Below are positions 14,667 through 22,737 of a stretch of DNA of 27,831 nucleotides, piece after piece. A program made the translations under genes and the position numbers. The notes below the pieces were generated by a model. That model ran no database searches, was not told the DNA's origin, and saw nothing but the letters and a program-made list of their open reading frames with translations. Numbering within the stretch: position 1 is the stretch's first letter; every line of letters begins with the position of its first letter. Origin of the DNA: Bacillota bacterium (GTDB lineage Bacteria; Bacillota; Clostridia; Christensenellales; Aristaeellaceae); NCBI GenBank assembly GCA_023398575.1, contig JAEWSC010000070.1, positions 1 to 27,831 of the forward strand. Reading direction: 5' to 3'.

Positions 14667-16049
14667 ATGAGCAATATTGCGCTGCAAATTCAGCGCACAT
14701 CAGCAGAGTCAATCACCGTCTCTGGAAATGTTGTTTTTGAATCCACAAACTATTCCTCAGGAAATATTGCGTATAGTCCAATGACCGGCATCATTACCCT
14801 TCTAGAACCGGGAAGATATGTTATCAATTGGTGGGTTGCTGTGCAATCCTCCCTGAGTCAGAATGGAATAGTATTTGCATTGTCTTCTTCGCAAGGAGAT
14901 TACCTGTTGGGGAATTCCCCTATCAAAACCGACGAAGTATCAGGTATCGGGATTATTGAAACCAATTCTGCCCCTGTCACACTTTCACTTGTCAATGCCA
15001 GCACGAGCACTATTTATTACTCGACGATTGTCCCCGTTACTGCTGTATTGATGCTGATGGAAGATGACACCTCAGGTGCTACCGGTCCAACTGGCCCTAC
15101 CGGACCCGCCGGCGATATTGGTCCCATTGGCCCTGCCGGAAGCACCGGGCCTATCGGCGACACCGGTCCTACTGGCGCCATTGGCCCCACTGGCAACACT
15201 GGTCCCGCTGGAGACACCGGTCCTACTGGCGACACTGGCCCCGCTGGAGATACTGGCCCCGCTGGCGACACCGGTCCTACTGGCGATACAGGCCCTACTG
15301 GCGACACCGGTCCTGCTGGCGATACAGGCCCTACTGGCGATATTGGTCCCATTGGAGATACAGGCCCCATAGGCAACACCGGTCCCGCTGGCGACACAGG
15401 CCCTACTGGCGATATTGGTCCCACTGGCGACACTGGTCCCACTGGAGATACAGGCCCCACAGGCGACACTGGTCCTGTTGGAGATACCGGACCCGCCGGG
15501 CCTACTGGCGATACTGGTCCCAGTGGAGATACCGGGCCATCTGGAAATGCAACCGCATATGTTGAAACGAGTGATATTGGTAATGTTAATACTGAACTGG
15601 CATACAACCAAGGAGGCGGAAACAACCAAGCCGTAGGTGCATTGGTCTTTGATGGACCTATCAACAATGCCGTATCCAATCTGGCGGCTTATATCACACA
15701 AGATGGAGCAGCGGCAGGCAGTTTTCAAATGGCGATACTGCACCCTGTCAGCATAAGCCAAGCAAATGTTATCGCGGCAACTGCCATTGTCAATTCCATT
15801 TCACCCGGTTTGTTCGTGTTGCCATTGACGGCACCACAAATGCTAATCGCAGGCACAACGTACTATCTGGCTGTTTACAATCAGGTCAACGGTTCTAAGC
15901 TCGGCGCCATAACCGCCGGCCTTGGAACGACGGAAGACGCTCCCCCCATTAACTTCAGGGTTCAAAACATCGCTGGTTTCACAATTGGCGATATGATCAA
16001 TACCAGCGATGTCAGCCTCCGGCTGACACCGTGGCTGGCTGCATTCTAA
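14667..16049 (+). CDS. Collagen-like protein with an N-terminal BclA-like head
   Basis: Protein of 460 residues in three parts. Residues 1-136 are beta-rich and resemble the C-terminal jelly-roll of the spore-surface protein BclA ('NIAYSPMTGIITLLEPGRYVINWWV', 'SGIGIIETNSAPVTLSLVN'). Residues 137-295 are 53 uninterrupted Gly-X-Y triplets, mostly GDT, GPT and GPA. Residues 296-460 are a second beta-rich domain I cannot name. There is no signal peptide or anchor, as in several exosporium or spore-coat collagen-like proteins. The start at ATG 14667 follows GGAG with an 8-10-base spacer and sits at the edge of the recognisable domain; the frame is open to 14538 without support. Threonine at the Y position is a usual glycosylation site in bacterial collagens. 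A role on the spore or cell surface is an inference. Confidence 0.82.
   Translation: MSNIALQIQRTSAESITVSGNVVFESTNYSSGNIAYSPMTGIITLLEPGRYVINWWVAVQSSLSQNGIVFALSSSQGDYLLGNSPIKTDEVSGIGIIETNSAPVTLSLVNASTSTIYYSTIVPVTAVLMLMEDDTSGATGPTGPTGPAGDIGPIGPAGSTGPIGDTGPTGAIGPTGNTGPAGDTGPTGDTGPAGDTGPAGDTGPTGDTGPTGDTGPAGDTGPTGDIGPIGDTGPIGNTGPAGDTGPTGDIGPTGDTGPTGDTGPTGDTGPVGDTGPAGPTGDTGPSGDTGPSGNATAYVETSDIGNVNTELAYNQGGGNNQAVGALVFDGPINNAVSNLAAYITQDGAAAGSFQMAILHPVSISQANVIAATAIVNSISPGLFVLPLTAPQMLIAGTTYYLAVYNQVNGSKLGAITAGLGTTEDAPPINFRVQNIAGFTIGDMINTSDVSLRLTPWLAAF
15075..15551 (+). repeat. Collagen triplet-coding repeat tract
   Basis: Fifty-three 9-base units encoding Gly-X-Y, many grouped as 18-base units of the type GGCGACACCGGTCCTACT. 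The DNA repeat is imperfect, mainly at third codon positions, so it is expected to be moderately unstable by slippage or recombination. The tract leaves long open frames on the opposite strand, which are artefacts of the repeat. Confidence 0.9.
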
Positions 16050-16054
16050 AAAGT

Positions 16055-16088
16055 AAAGCGCCGGGCTTTAGGTCCAGGCGCTTTTACG
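16055..16088. terminator. Bidirectional terminator
   Basis: Stem AAAGCGCCGGG (16055-16065) with CCAGGCGCTTT (16074-16084), one mismatch, followed on the plus strand by TTTTACGTGCTTTTTT and on the minus strand by ACTTTTTAG. It serves the collagen-like gene from the left and the EamA transporter gene from the right. Confidence 0.75.
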
Positions 16089-16098
16089 TGCTTTTTTG

Positions 16099-17001
16099 CT
16101 ATGGAGTCACTGTGGTCTGAATATCACCCAGCTTCGGCCGCCGCCGCAAGAAAGGAAGCAGCGATTGGAGCGTAACGGCGGTAATCACCATCAAAAAACC
16201 AATCAGCGCGCGTACGCCAGGTGCCTCCCCCAGCACCAAAAAGACCCATACCGGGCTCATAATCGGCTCCATCATCAAGATAATGGAGGCTGCGGTTGGT
16301 TCAGTTTTCTTGATGCCCCTGGCAAACAAAAGGTTGGCAAAGCTGTATTGAAAGATGCCCAGCAAGATCATTACACCTATGGATTCAGGCGCCAATGCAA
16401 AGTTCTGATCCGCCAGCAAGAAAGGGAAACACAAAACAAAGGATAGACTGCAGCCGATAATCTGCCCATCCTCCGGCCGTGTCTTTTCCAGGCGATTGAT
16501 TAGCACCAACGCCGCAAAAGCAAAGCCTGACAACAAGGCAATTATGTTGCCCAACATACCGTCACTGGTCAATTGGTCAGAAAACGCTAGCACGCAACCT
16601 GCAAACACAATAGCTGTAAGAATAAACTCCATTGGTGTCGGCCATCTTTTCTCCGATACGGCCGTATATATAAGGATCAAAATCGGAGCGATATACTGCA
16701 AAACAATAGCGTTGGCCGCCGTTGTCAGCTTATTCGCTGCAAGAAATAAAAGCGATGTCAGAAACATCGCCACACCGGAAGCGATATTGTGTTTTGTCAT
16801 TCGAAATGGCACATATCCCTTCCCGCTGATACGCTGAACGTTGCGCAAAATAATAAGAAATACGGCACTTATCAGCCCACGCATGCAGGATATGGAGAAG
16901 CTTCCCCATGGCAGCAGCTTAATTAAAATGCCCGCCGTACTCCATAAAATAGCGGCGGAGAGGATCATCAAATGACCTGTCAGGGAATTTTGCTTTTTCA
17001 T
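16099..17001 (-). CDS. EamA/DMT-family transporter
   Basis: Protein of 300 residues with ten predicted membrane helices in two EamA (PF00892) halves. The first half opens with 'LMILSAAILWSTAGILIKLLPWGSFSISCMRGLISA', the second with 'GNIIALLSGFAFAALVLINRLEK' and contains 'TAASIILMMEPIMSPVWVFLVLGE'. These are typical signatures of drug/metabolite exporters; the substrate cannot be read from sequence. The start at ATG 17001 follows GAGGGG with a 7-base spacer. Single gene, divergent from the hydrogenase gene; the 327-base gap between them holds the hydrogenase promoter. Confidence 0.88.
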   Translation of the reverse strand: MKKQNSLTGHLMILSAAILWSTAGILIKLLPWGSFSISCMRGLISAVFLIILRNVQRISGKGYVPFRMTKHNIASGVAMFLTSLLFLAANKLTTAANAIVLQYIAPILILIYTAVSEKRWPTPMEFILTAIVFAGCVLAFSDQLTSDGMLGNIIALLSGFAFAALVLINRLEKTRPEDGQIIGCSLSFVLCFPFLLADQNFALAPESIGVMILLGIFQYSFANLLFARGIKKTEPTAASIILMMEPIMSPVWVFLVLGEAPGVRALIGFLMVITAVTLQSLLPFLRRRPKLGDIQTTVTP

Positions 17002-17268
17002 AACCCAACCCCTCGGTTCTTTTATGCAGATATGCCGCAGACATCATACCAAAACCAAACTGGCTGTGCAAGGGGCATGCTCTTGGTTCCCCAATGCGAA
17101 TGAGCTCACAGCCGCAAATGCTCATTATGTCTCATGCTCAGAAGTGTACTTTTCATGAACAGTTTGCTCATTGAAACATTATTTATTGAATGGTGAAAAG
17201 TGGGAGAATTCTTCGATAAACGCACCCGGCTTTTTGCATAGAAAAATGCATCATATGACATTTATTTG

Positions 17269-17277
17269 TGTTATAAT
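17269..17277 (+). promoter_or_regulatory. Extended -10 promoter of the hydrogenase gene
   Basis: TGT-TATAAT: a perfect extended -10 (hexamer 17272-17277) without a clear -35. The expected start near 17284 gives a leader of about 45 bases to the ATG at 17329. Elsewhere in 17002-17268 I see no further element. Confidence 0.6.
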
Positions 17278-17328
17278 ATTGAAGCAAACTGGAATATCCA
17301 TCCATAAATGTTTCGGAGTAAATATCAT

Positions 17329-18570
17329 ATGAAGACATTTCGTGAGTTATACAAACAAGCGGTTACCCTGGCCTTGGATAATGATTTGGATCATCTGCCT
17401 CAGAATGGAGAATTTGATCCTCATCAGCTGGATTGCTTGCTGAACCCGAAAAAGCATCCGCTGGTACTGAAAACCGGCACATGTAACTGCACAGGGGACA
17501 GGCAGGCAGAATGCGTCCGCCGCTGCCCTTTCGGCGCAATACGCCCAGCCAAGGGCGGTGGCATCTCCATTGATCCTGACTTATGCCTGGGTTGTGCCGA
17601 CTGCATCGACGGCTGCGCCGAGGAAAAGCTTCAGGCAAGCACAGATATACTACCGGTTTTGCAGGCTGTGCGTGCCTCCAAAGGGCTCGTTTATGCCCTG
17701 ATTGCTCCCGCCTTTCTGGGTCAATTCAGCAAGGACGTCACCCCCGGAAAGCTGAGAACCGCGCTGAAATCTGTGGGCTTTGACGGCATGCTGGAGGTCG
17801 CACTGTTTGCAGATATTCTCACGCTCAAAGAAGCACTGGAGTTTGACAAGAATATACAAACCGAAACAGACTATCAACTCACCAGTTGCTGCTGCCCCAT
17901 GTGGATCGGTATGATACGCAAGGTGTACAACGATTTGATCCCCCACGTGCCTGGCTCAGTTTCCCCCATGGTCGCCTGTGCCCGGGCAGTAAAGATCATG
18001 CATCCCGACGCGATGACGGTATTTATCGGCCCCTGCCTGGCCAAGAAGGCGGAAGCAAGGGAGAAGGACTTGGCAGGCGCAGTGGATTACGTGCTCACCT
18101 TTCAAGAAGCGCAAAACATATTTGATCTGCTTGGCATTAAACCTGCGCAAATGGAGGAGAGCGATAAAGACCATTCCTCCAAGGCCGGGCGGATTTACGC
18201 CCGTACAGGCGGCGTGAGCGAGGCTGTACGGGAAACGGTGTCACGGCTCAATCCAAACCGTTCCATTACCGTGCGCACGCGCCAGGCAGATGGCGTACCA
18301 GCCTGCAAGGCCATGATGAACGATATCCTGTCAGGCAACGGCGGCGGAAACTTTTATGAGGGCATGGGCTGCCGCGGCGGCTGTGTAGGCGGCCCCCGGG
18401 CTGTGACCCCACCGGAAGAAGGAAGGCAGGCAGTAAATGCCTATGGCGATGCCGCCCGCTATGTTACACCTGCCGAGAATCCTTATGTCATGGAGCTTTT
18501 GCACCGGCTGGACTTTGATACCATTGAAAGCCTTTTGGAAAAGGATGAAATATTCACCAGGCATTTTTGA
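17329..18570 (+). CDS. Iron-only [FeFe]-hydrogenase-family protein
   Basis: Protein of 413 residues. Two [4Fe-4S] sites come first: Cys52, 54, 62 and 66 (an unusual C-x-C-x7-C-x3-CP) and Cys86, 89, 92 and 96 (C-x2-C-x2-C-x3-C). The catalytic domain carries all three H-cluster motifs: TSCCCPMW (185-192), GPCLAKKAE (234-242) and EGMGCRGGCVGG (344-355), so the four cluster-binding cysteines are present. The first motif has one more cysteine than the classical TSCCP; as I recall, TSCCCP marks the less-studied 'group B' enzymes such as Clostridium pasteurianum CpIII. It is cytoplasmic and probably couples ferredoxin to hydrogen. No HydE/F/G maturase gene is nearby. The start at ATG 17329 has GGAG 10 bases upstream; ATG 17308 is less likely. 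Confidence 0.88.
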   Translation: MKTFRELYKQAVTLALDNDLDHLPQNGEFDPHQLDCLLNPKKHPLVLKTGTCNCTGDRQAECVRRCPFGAIRPAKGGGISIDPDLCLGCADCIDGCAEEKLQASTDILPVLQAVRASKGLVYALIAPAFLGQFSKDVTPGKLRTALKSVGFDGMLEVALFADILTLKEALEFDKNIQTETDYQLTSCCCPMWIGMIRKVYNDLIPHVPGSVSPMVACARAVKIMHPDAMTVFIGPCLAKKAEAREKDLAGAVDYVLTFQEAQNIFDLLGIKPAQMEESDKDHSSKAGRIYARTGGVSEAVRETVSRLNPNRSITVRTRQADGVPACKAMMNDILSGNGGGNFYEGMGCRGGCVGGPRAVTPPEEGRQAVNAYGDAARYVTPAENPYVMELLHRLDFDTIESLLEKDEIFTRHF

Positions 18571-18618
18571 TCTCAAGGCCTCCTTCACCAATTTTCAAAT
18601 TCTTACCGCAGCCTGCAG

Positions 18619-18648
18619 TTGAAATTCTCTAACCTGCAGTGATATATA
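18619..18648 (+). promoter_or_regulatory. Candidate promoter of the diguanylate cyclase gene
   Basis: TTGAAA (18619-18624), 18-base spacer, TATATA (18643-18648). CCTGCAGT occurs twice, at 18612-18619 and 18633-18640, overlapping the -35 and the spacer; it may be a binding site or chance. Confidence 0.4.
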
Positions 18649-18705
18649 CGGTGATGGGTATATATAGGCTACGAAGCCTTGTACCTCTGGAAGGCGGATT
18701 TTATT

Positions 18706-19851
18706 GTGAGTATCTATTTGCGCATAGATATTAACCTCGTCTCTATGGTTTTGCTGGGTGTAGTCACATATCTTGCATACATCCGGCTCGATCATGAAGA
18801 TGCCTTCAATAAGCTCTTTTTCAAAGGCTGCCTGCTGATAATCATGCTGACTGCCTTTGAGGCTTTCACCTGTATCGTGAACGGAAATCCTTCTCCTTGG
18901 CTGCGTGCGTTTTCTACTTTTTTGCATGTGTGTTTGTTTGCTTTTCCCCCTTTGCTGGCTTACTACTGGTACCTTCTAGCCAATACGCTCACCCTTGGCC
19001 GAAATGTTCGTGAGATGAAGGAAAATATCTATTATCTAATTCCCGTAGCGGCCAACACTCTGATGGTCGTGTTCTCCTCCGCCTATCGTCTGGTCTTTTT
19101 CATCGACAGCTCCGGAGTTTACCATCGCGGCCCGTTTTTCTGGTTCACCTCAGTCATTGCCCTGACTTACATGATTTGGGGTCTCATTCTGCTGATCACA
19201 AGAAGAAAGGCGCTGCTGCGCCAAGAATTTTTGTTCCTGGCCCTTTTCTGCCTTCTGCCCGTGATCGGGGGCATTATTCAGGGGTTCGCCTACGGAGTGC
19301 TGCTCATGTGGCCCTGCAGCGCGCTGGCTTTGATCATCATGTACCTGTACCTGCAAGAAAGAATGGTTCAAACCGACAGCCTTACTGGTGCCTGGACACG
19401 CAGTTCCTTTGAGCATTACATCACCCAAAATCTGCAAAGCAACAACGGAAAAGCCTTTGGCATCATTTATGCTGATGTGGACAATTTAAAGCCCATCAAT
19501 GATCAATACGGCCATTCGGAAGGTGATAATGCACTGCGGGGTGCCGTTCTTGCCTTGAAAAGCGTCTTGCGTAAAGGCGACGCCATAGCGCGCATGGGCG
19601 GTGATGAGTTCGCCATCCATGTAAATGTTGCCACCATGGAGGAGCTTACATTAGTGCTTTCACGCATCGAGGAAGCTTTACAGCTTTACAACCAACAATC
19701 CGGCAAAGAGTACAACCTTTCTTTAAGCTTTGGCGCTGACCTGTTTTACGAAAAGGCAGACTGCAGTATGGATGCCATCATCCGCCGGGTAGACCTGTTG
19801 ATGTATCACAACAAACGAAGCAAGCGTGGGGCTACCGTGTTGAATGCATAA
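18706..19851 (+). CDS. Membrane diguanylate cyclase (GGDEF)
   Basis: Protein of 381 residues. The first 215 residues hold about seven membrane helices, like 7TM sensor modules, and a GGDEF domain (PF00990) follows directly. Visible are the entry motif DSLTGAWTR (224-232), the metal-binding aspartate region YADVDNLKPINDQYGHSEGD and the intact active site GGDEF at 298-302. RKGD at 289-292, five residues before it, is an intact inhibitory I-site. It should make cyclic di-GMP from two GTP with product feedback, in response to a signal at the membrane. The start is assigned to GTG 18706, 8 bases after AAGGCGG; an upstream in-frame TTG (18679) is less likely. No effector or phosphodiesterase gene is in the window. 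Confidence 0.88.
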   Translation: MSIYLRIDINLVSMVLLGVVTYLAYIRLDHEDAFNKLFFKGCLLIIMLTAFEAFTCIVNGNPSPWLRAFSTFLHVCLFAFPPLLAYYWYLLANTLTLGRNVREMKENIYYLIPVAANTLMVVFSSAYRLVFFIDSSGVYHRGPFFWFTSVIALTYMIWGLILLITRRKALLRQEFLFLALFCLLPVIGGIIQGFAYGVLLMWPCSALALIIMYLYLQERMVQTDSLTGAWTRSSFEHYITQNLQSNNGKAFGIIYADVDNLKPINDQYGHSEGDNALRGAVLALKSVLRKGDAIARMGGDEFAIHVNVATMEELTLVLSRIEEALQLYNQQSGKEYNLSLSFGADLFYEKADCSMDAIIRRVDLLMYHNKRSKRGATVLNA

Positions 19852-19858
19852 TCTGCTG

Positions 19859-20443
19859 TTAGAACGTAAGCCCTGCCTGATATGCCGTTTCTAAATGCCT
19901 ATCCGCGTTTTGCGCCCTGGGCTGCCCTTCTTGCCTTGACATACCGTCCAAGATGATCATCTCTTTATGGTCGACCCGGTCAAATAACCTGTCACCCAGC
20001 ATCACCGTTTTCATGCTATCCAGATGTCCATATGCCTGCAGGGTTTCCATGGTATGGCCAGTGATGATCATCACAAGGCCTTTTTTTAATTGCCTCATAG
20101 TACGCTTTCCATAGGCAAAACCATAGGTCCAGACCCTGTCAAACCAGCCTACTAGCTTCGCCGGTGCCTCCGTCCAAAACACTGGATAAATGAATACAAT
20201 AGCGTCGCTTCGGTTGATCTTTTCCTGCTCTTGGAAAACATCAGCAGATACAGGCAAATCATTTCTGTAATTGGCCTCCCGCAGGTATTCTTCCTCGCTC
20301 ATATCCGTTCGAAAGCCCATGGCATACAAATCAGACAGTATGATAGTATGCCCAGCTGCCTTCAGGCCCTTGACAAAGCTATCCCTCGCCTGCCTGGTGA
20401 ACGAGTCGTCGCTGGGATGGGCGTATACGATGTGCACTACCAT
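19859..20443 (-). CDS. NAD(P)H:quinone-type FMN oxidoreductase (flavodoxin-like fold)
   Basis: Protein of 194 residues of the Flavodoxin_2 family (PF02525, MdaB/KefF/NQO-like). Visible are the N-terminal strand and phosphate loop, 'HIVYAHPSDDSFTRQARDSF', and the typical 'FIYPVFWTEAPAKLVGWFDRVWTYGFAYG' FMN-contact segment. It should reduce quinones or similar electrophiles by two electrons using NAD(P)H. The start at ATG 20443 follows AGGCAGG with a 7-base spacer; the longer frame from 20485 has weaker support. It is divergent from the TetR gene and may be in its regulon, as often seen for such pairs (inference). Its stop lies 8 bases from the stop of the convergent cyclase gene. Confidence 0.85.
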   Translation of the reverse strand: MVVHIVYAHPSDDSFTRQARDSFVKGLKAAGHTIILSDLYAMGFRTDMSEEEYLREANYRNDLPVSADVFQEQEKINRSDAIVFIYPVFWTEAPAKLVGWFDRVWTYGFAYGKRTMRQLKKGLVMIITGHTMETLQAYGHLDSMKTVMLGDRLFDRVDHKEMIILDGMSRQEGQPRAQNADRHLETAYQAGLTF

Positions 20444-20563
20444 TGAAAGACCTGCCTTTCTTTGCCTAGATGACTGATTATACATAGAATAGGCAAAGCC
20501 TACAAGGTTGAAATGGCTATAGCAGACTTACCCTTTGATATTTGATAATTTTTTATCTACTTA

Positions 20564-20606
20564 TTGACTATGAAGTCATGTTCTGTTAAAATTGACTCGT
20601 AAGTCA
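20564..20606 (+). promoter_or_regulatory. tetR promoter with two identical-format operators
   Basis: Promoter TTGACT (20564-20569), 17-base spacer, TAAAAT (20587-20592). Two inverted repeats, TGACT-N4-AGTCA, lie at 20565-20578 and 20593-20606, 28 bases centre to centre. The first covers the -35 and spacer, the second starts directly after the -10. Together they would block RNA polymerase, as expected for an autoregulating TetR repressor. A minus-strand TGC-TATAGC (about 20527-20519) could serve the divergent oxidoreductase gene. Confidence 0.7.
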
Positions 20607-20631
20607 TATGAAAGAAGGGCTTCACTTGCCA

Positions 20632-21273
20632 ATGGATACTTTCCTGCGCTTAAAGGAAGAAAAGCGCAGCTTGATCGTCTCGGAAGGACTCAATGAATTT
20701 TCACGGCACAACTATCAGGAAGCCAATACGGATATGATCACAAGAACGTGCAATATCTCAAAAGGCAGCTTGTACGGCTACTTCGGCAGCAAGAAGGAGT
20801 ACTATCTTTATCTTGTCGGCCATTGCCTGTCGGTCTATCAACACGCCAATGAACAAATGCCTGAGGGCGATGCGTTTTATGACCTGATTTTCGATTCACT
20901 GTCGAGAAAAATGCGATTTATCAGGGAGCATCCCCTGGAAACCGCATTTCTAGCCCAGGCTGCCAGGGAAGAATGCACCGAGGTACAAAAAGAAAAAAAC
21001 CAGCTCTTGCGCTCTGCCATGGGAGAAAACGAATTGCGCTTTCGCGAAACATTGAAATCCGCTCTGCAGAAATTACCGCTCAAGCCATCGGCAGACTTTG
21101 AGGTTGTCTACAAGCACATGCTCCTGTACGCCACAGCCATCCAGGAAGATATGCTAAGAAACTATCAAGGAAAACCGGAGGCACTTTTTCAACAGGAAGA
21201 GCACTTGAAGATGGAACTAAAGCAGGGGCTTGATCTGATGCTTTATGGCATATTGAAAGAGGTATCAATATGA
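20632..21273 (+). CDS. TetR-family transcriptional repressor
   Basis: Protein of 213 residues. The N-terminal helix-turn-helix is clear: 'EKRSLIVSEGLNEFSRHNYQEANTDMITRTCNISKGSLYGYFGSKKEYYLYLV', with the family signature KGSLYxYFxSKKEYY. The remainder is an all-helical ligand-binding and dimer domain without recognisable specificity. The start is set at ATG 20632, with GAAGGG upstream at a somewhat long 12-base spacing; the ATG at 20608 would leave only a 9-base leader from the predicted transcription start and overlaps the operator region. The gene overlaps the next by ATGA, so the two are co-translated. It probably represses itself, the adenylating enzyme and perhaps the divergent oxidoreductase. 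Confidence 0.85.
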   Translation: MDTFLRLKEEKRSLIVSEGLNEFSRHNYQEANTDMITRTCNISKGSLYGYFGSKKEYYLYLVGHCLSVYQHANEQMPEGDAFYDLIFDSLSRKMRFIREHPLETAFLAQAAREECTEVQKEKNQLLRSAMGENELRFRETLKSALQKLPLKPSADFEVVYKHMLLYATAIQEDMLRNYQGKPEALFQQEEHLKMELKQGLDLMLYGILKEVSI

Positions 21274-22637
21274 AACAAATAGGCATGCTCCGCGCCATGG
21301 CGCTTGTCAGCAAATTTCAAAAGCTGTCGCCCGAAAAGCAAAAAGGAATTCAGACAGAGCGTCTTCAGGCGCTGATTGCCTACGCCGTTGCAAACAGTTC
21401 TTTTTACCGTGAACTGTATAAAGATGTAGCTGACCCCACTAGCCTTTCAAATCTGCCGCCCGTCAATAAAACGGTGCTGATGCAAAGCTTTGACCGTTGG
21501 ATAACCGACCCTGCTGTCCGCCTTGCCGATATCTATGCCTTTATGCAAAACAAAGATAATATCGGCCGCAAGTTCAGAGGCAAGTATCTTGTATTTACAA
21601 CCTCCGGTTCGACAGGCAACCCTTCCGTCGTTTTGTATGACAAGCAAACTAATGGCGTCATGTCTGGTGTCAACACCATCCGCTCCATTTCCAGGCCGGA
21701 AATCATTCAGAAATTGATCTTCCAAGGCGGAAAAAGCGCAGGCGTATTCGCTACAGGCGGCTTTTACCTGGGCAACAGCTCTGTTCGGGCAAGGCTTTTG
21801 CAAATGCCCTGGAAGAAAAAACAGATGATGGTGACCAGTGTGTTAAATCCTTTGCCGGATATCGTGAGGGAGTTGAACGACTTTCAGCCGGCCATGCTGG
21901 GCGGCTACCCCACCGCGCTGGAGCTATTAATGGAAGAGCAAAGGGCAGGACGGCTGGATGTTCACCCCATGCTCATCATGACCGGAGGCGAATATTTAAG
22001 CGACAGGCTGCGCAGTGCATTGAAAGAAGTGTTTCACTGTCACGTACAAACCAGTTATGCCTGCACGGAAGGCGGAACAATTGCCTGCGAGTGCAGGGAA
22101 GGGCATTTTCACATCAATACAGACTGGCTCATTATAGAAGCCGTGGATAAGAACAACCAGCCGGTACCCGACGGCGTTCTCTCAGATAAAATTTTGCTGA
22201 CCAACTTGTCCAACTACACCCAGCCGTTTATCCGCTATGAGATTACCGACCGCATCAGTCTGCACCATACGCCCTGCGCCTGCGGTAAAAACTCACCATG
22301 GCTGGAAATTGAAGGCCGCACAGATGATATATTGACCTTTCAAACGGAAAAAGGTGATATCCGCGTTCCGCCCCTGGCGCTGTATGCGCTACTGAAGGAG
22401 GTGCATGAAATCAGCCGGTTCCAATTGGTTATGCATGAAGCCAACAGGCTTGAACTTCGGCTGATTACCACAAAAAACGCAGAAAAACAGGCGACATATG
22501 AAAAGGCCAAGCAAGAGCTTCTTGCCTATCTTGCAAAGAGCGGGGTTGTGAACACGACAGTCTATCTTTCTGAGGATGTACCCCATCCTCACCCGCAAAG
22601 CGGCAAGTTTCAGCATGTATTCATTGCAAAAGAGTAG
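21270..22637 (+). CDS. Phenylacetate-CoA ligase/CoF synthetase-like adenylating enzyme
   Basis: Protein of 455 residues of the PaaK/F390-synthetase branch of the adenylate-forming family. Visible motifs: P-loop FTTSGSTGNPS (109-119), TGGE (238-241), YACTEGG (263-269), YEITDR (323-328) and GRTDDIL (349-355). Cysteines 273 and 275 and 336 and 338 may bind zinc, as in related enzymes. These proteins activate a carboxylic acid with ATP, often then forming a thioester; the acid is unknown here. The start at ATG 21270 overlaps the TetR stop as ATGA and has AGAGG seven bases upstream. Coupling to a TetR gene suggests induction by its own substrate. Confidence 0.83.
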   Translation: MKQIGMLRAMALVSKFQKLSPEKQKGIQTERLQALIAYAVANSSFYRELYKDVADPTSLSNLPPVNKTVLMQSFDRWITDPAVRLADIYAFMQNKDNIGRKFRGKYLVFTTSGSTGNPSVVLYDKQTNGVMSGVNTIRSISRPEIIQKLIFQGGKSAGVFATGGFYLGNSSVRARLLQMPWKKKQMMVTSVLNPLPDIVRELNDFQPAMLGGYPTALELLMEEQRAGRLDVHPMLIMTGGEYLSDRLRSALKEVFHCHVQTSYACTEGGTIACECREGHFHINTDWLIIEAVDKNNQPVPDGVLSDKILLTNLSNYTQPFIRYEITDRISLHHTPCACGKNSPWLEIEGRTDDILTFQTEKGDIRVPPLALYALLKEVHEISRFQLVMHEANRLELRLITTKNAEKQATYEKAKQELLAYLAKSGVVNTTVYLSEDVPHPHPQSGKFQHVFIAKE

Positions 22638-22664
22638 ATATCATCAAGACATCTCCTGAACAAT

Positions 22665-22697
22665 GCAAATCCCGGCGCTCATAACGCCGGGATTTGC
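22665..22697. other. Perfect hairpin between convergent genes
   Basis: Thirteen-base perfect stem GCAAATCCCGGCG (22665-22677) with CGCCGGGATTTGC (22685-22697), 7-base loop. It lies between the adenylating enzyme gene and the convergent AraC-type gene. No T-run follows on either strand, so it is a non-canonical terminator or a 3'-end stabiliser. Confidence 0.55.
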
Positions 22698-22737
22698 TGT
22701 TGCCTATACAGAATGTTCGCGTTCATTACACTAATGC

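Noticed and set aside
15075..15551. Regular repeats resembling a CRISPR or tandem-repeat array
   Set aside because: The repeat unit is a multiple of 9 bases and keeps the reading frame as Gly-X-Y; there are no spacers.
15017..15761. Long open frames on the minus strand opposite the collagen-like gene (about 220-229 codons)
   Set aside because: They are mirror products of the Gly-X-Y coding repeat, have no ribosome site and no recognisable domain.
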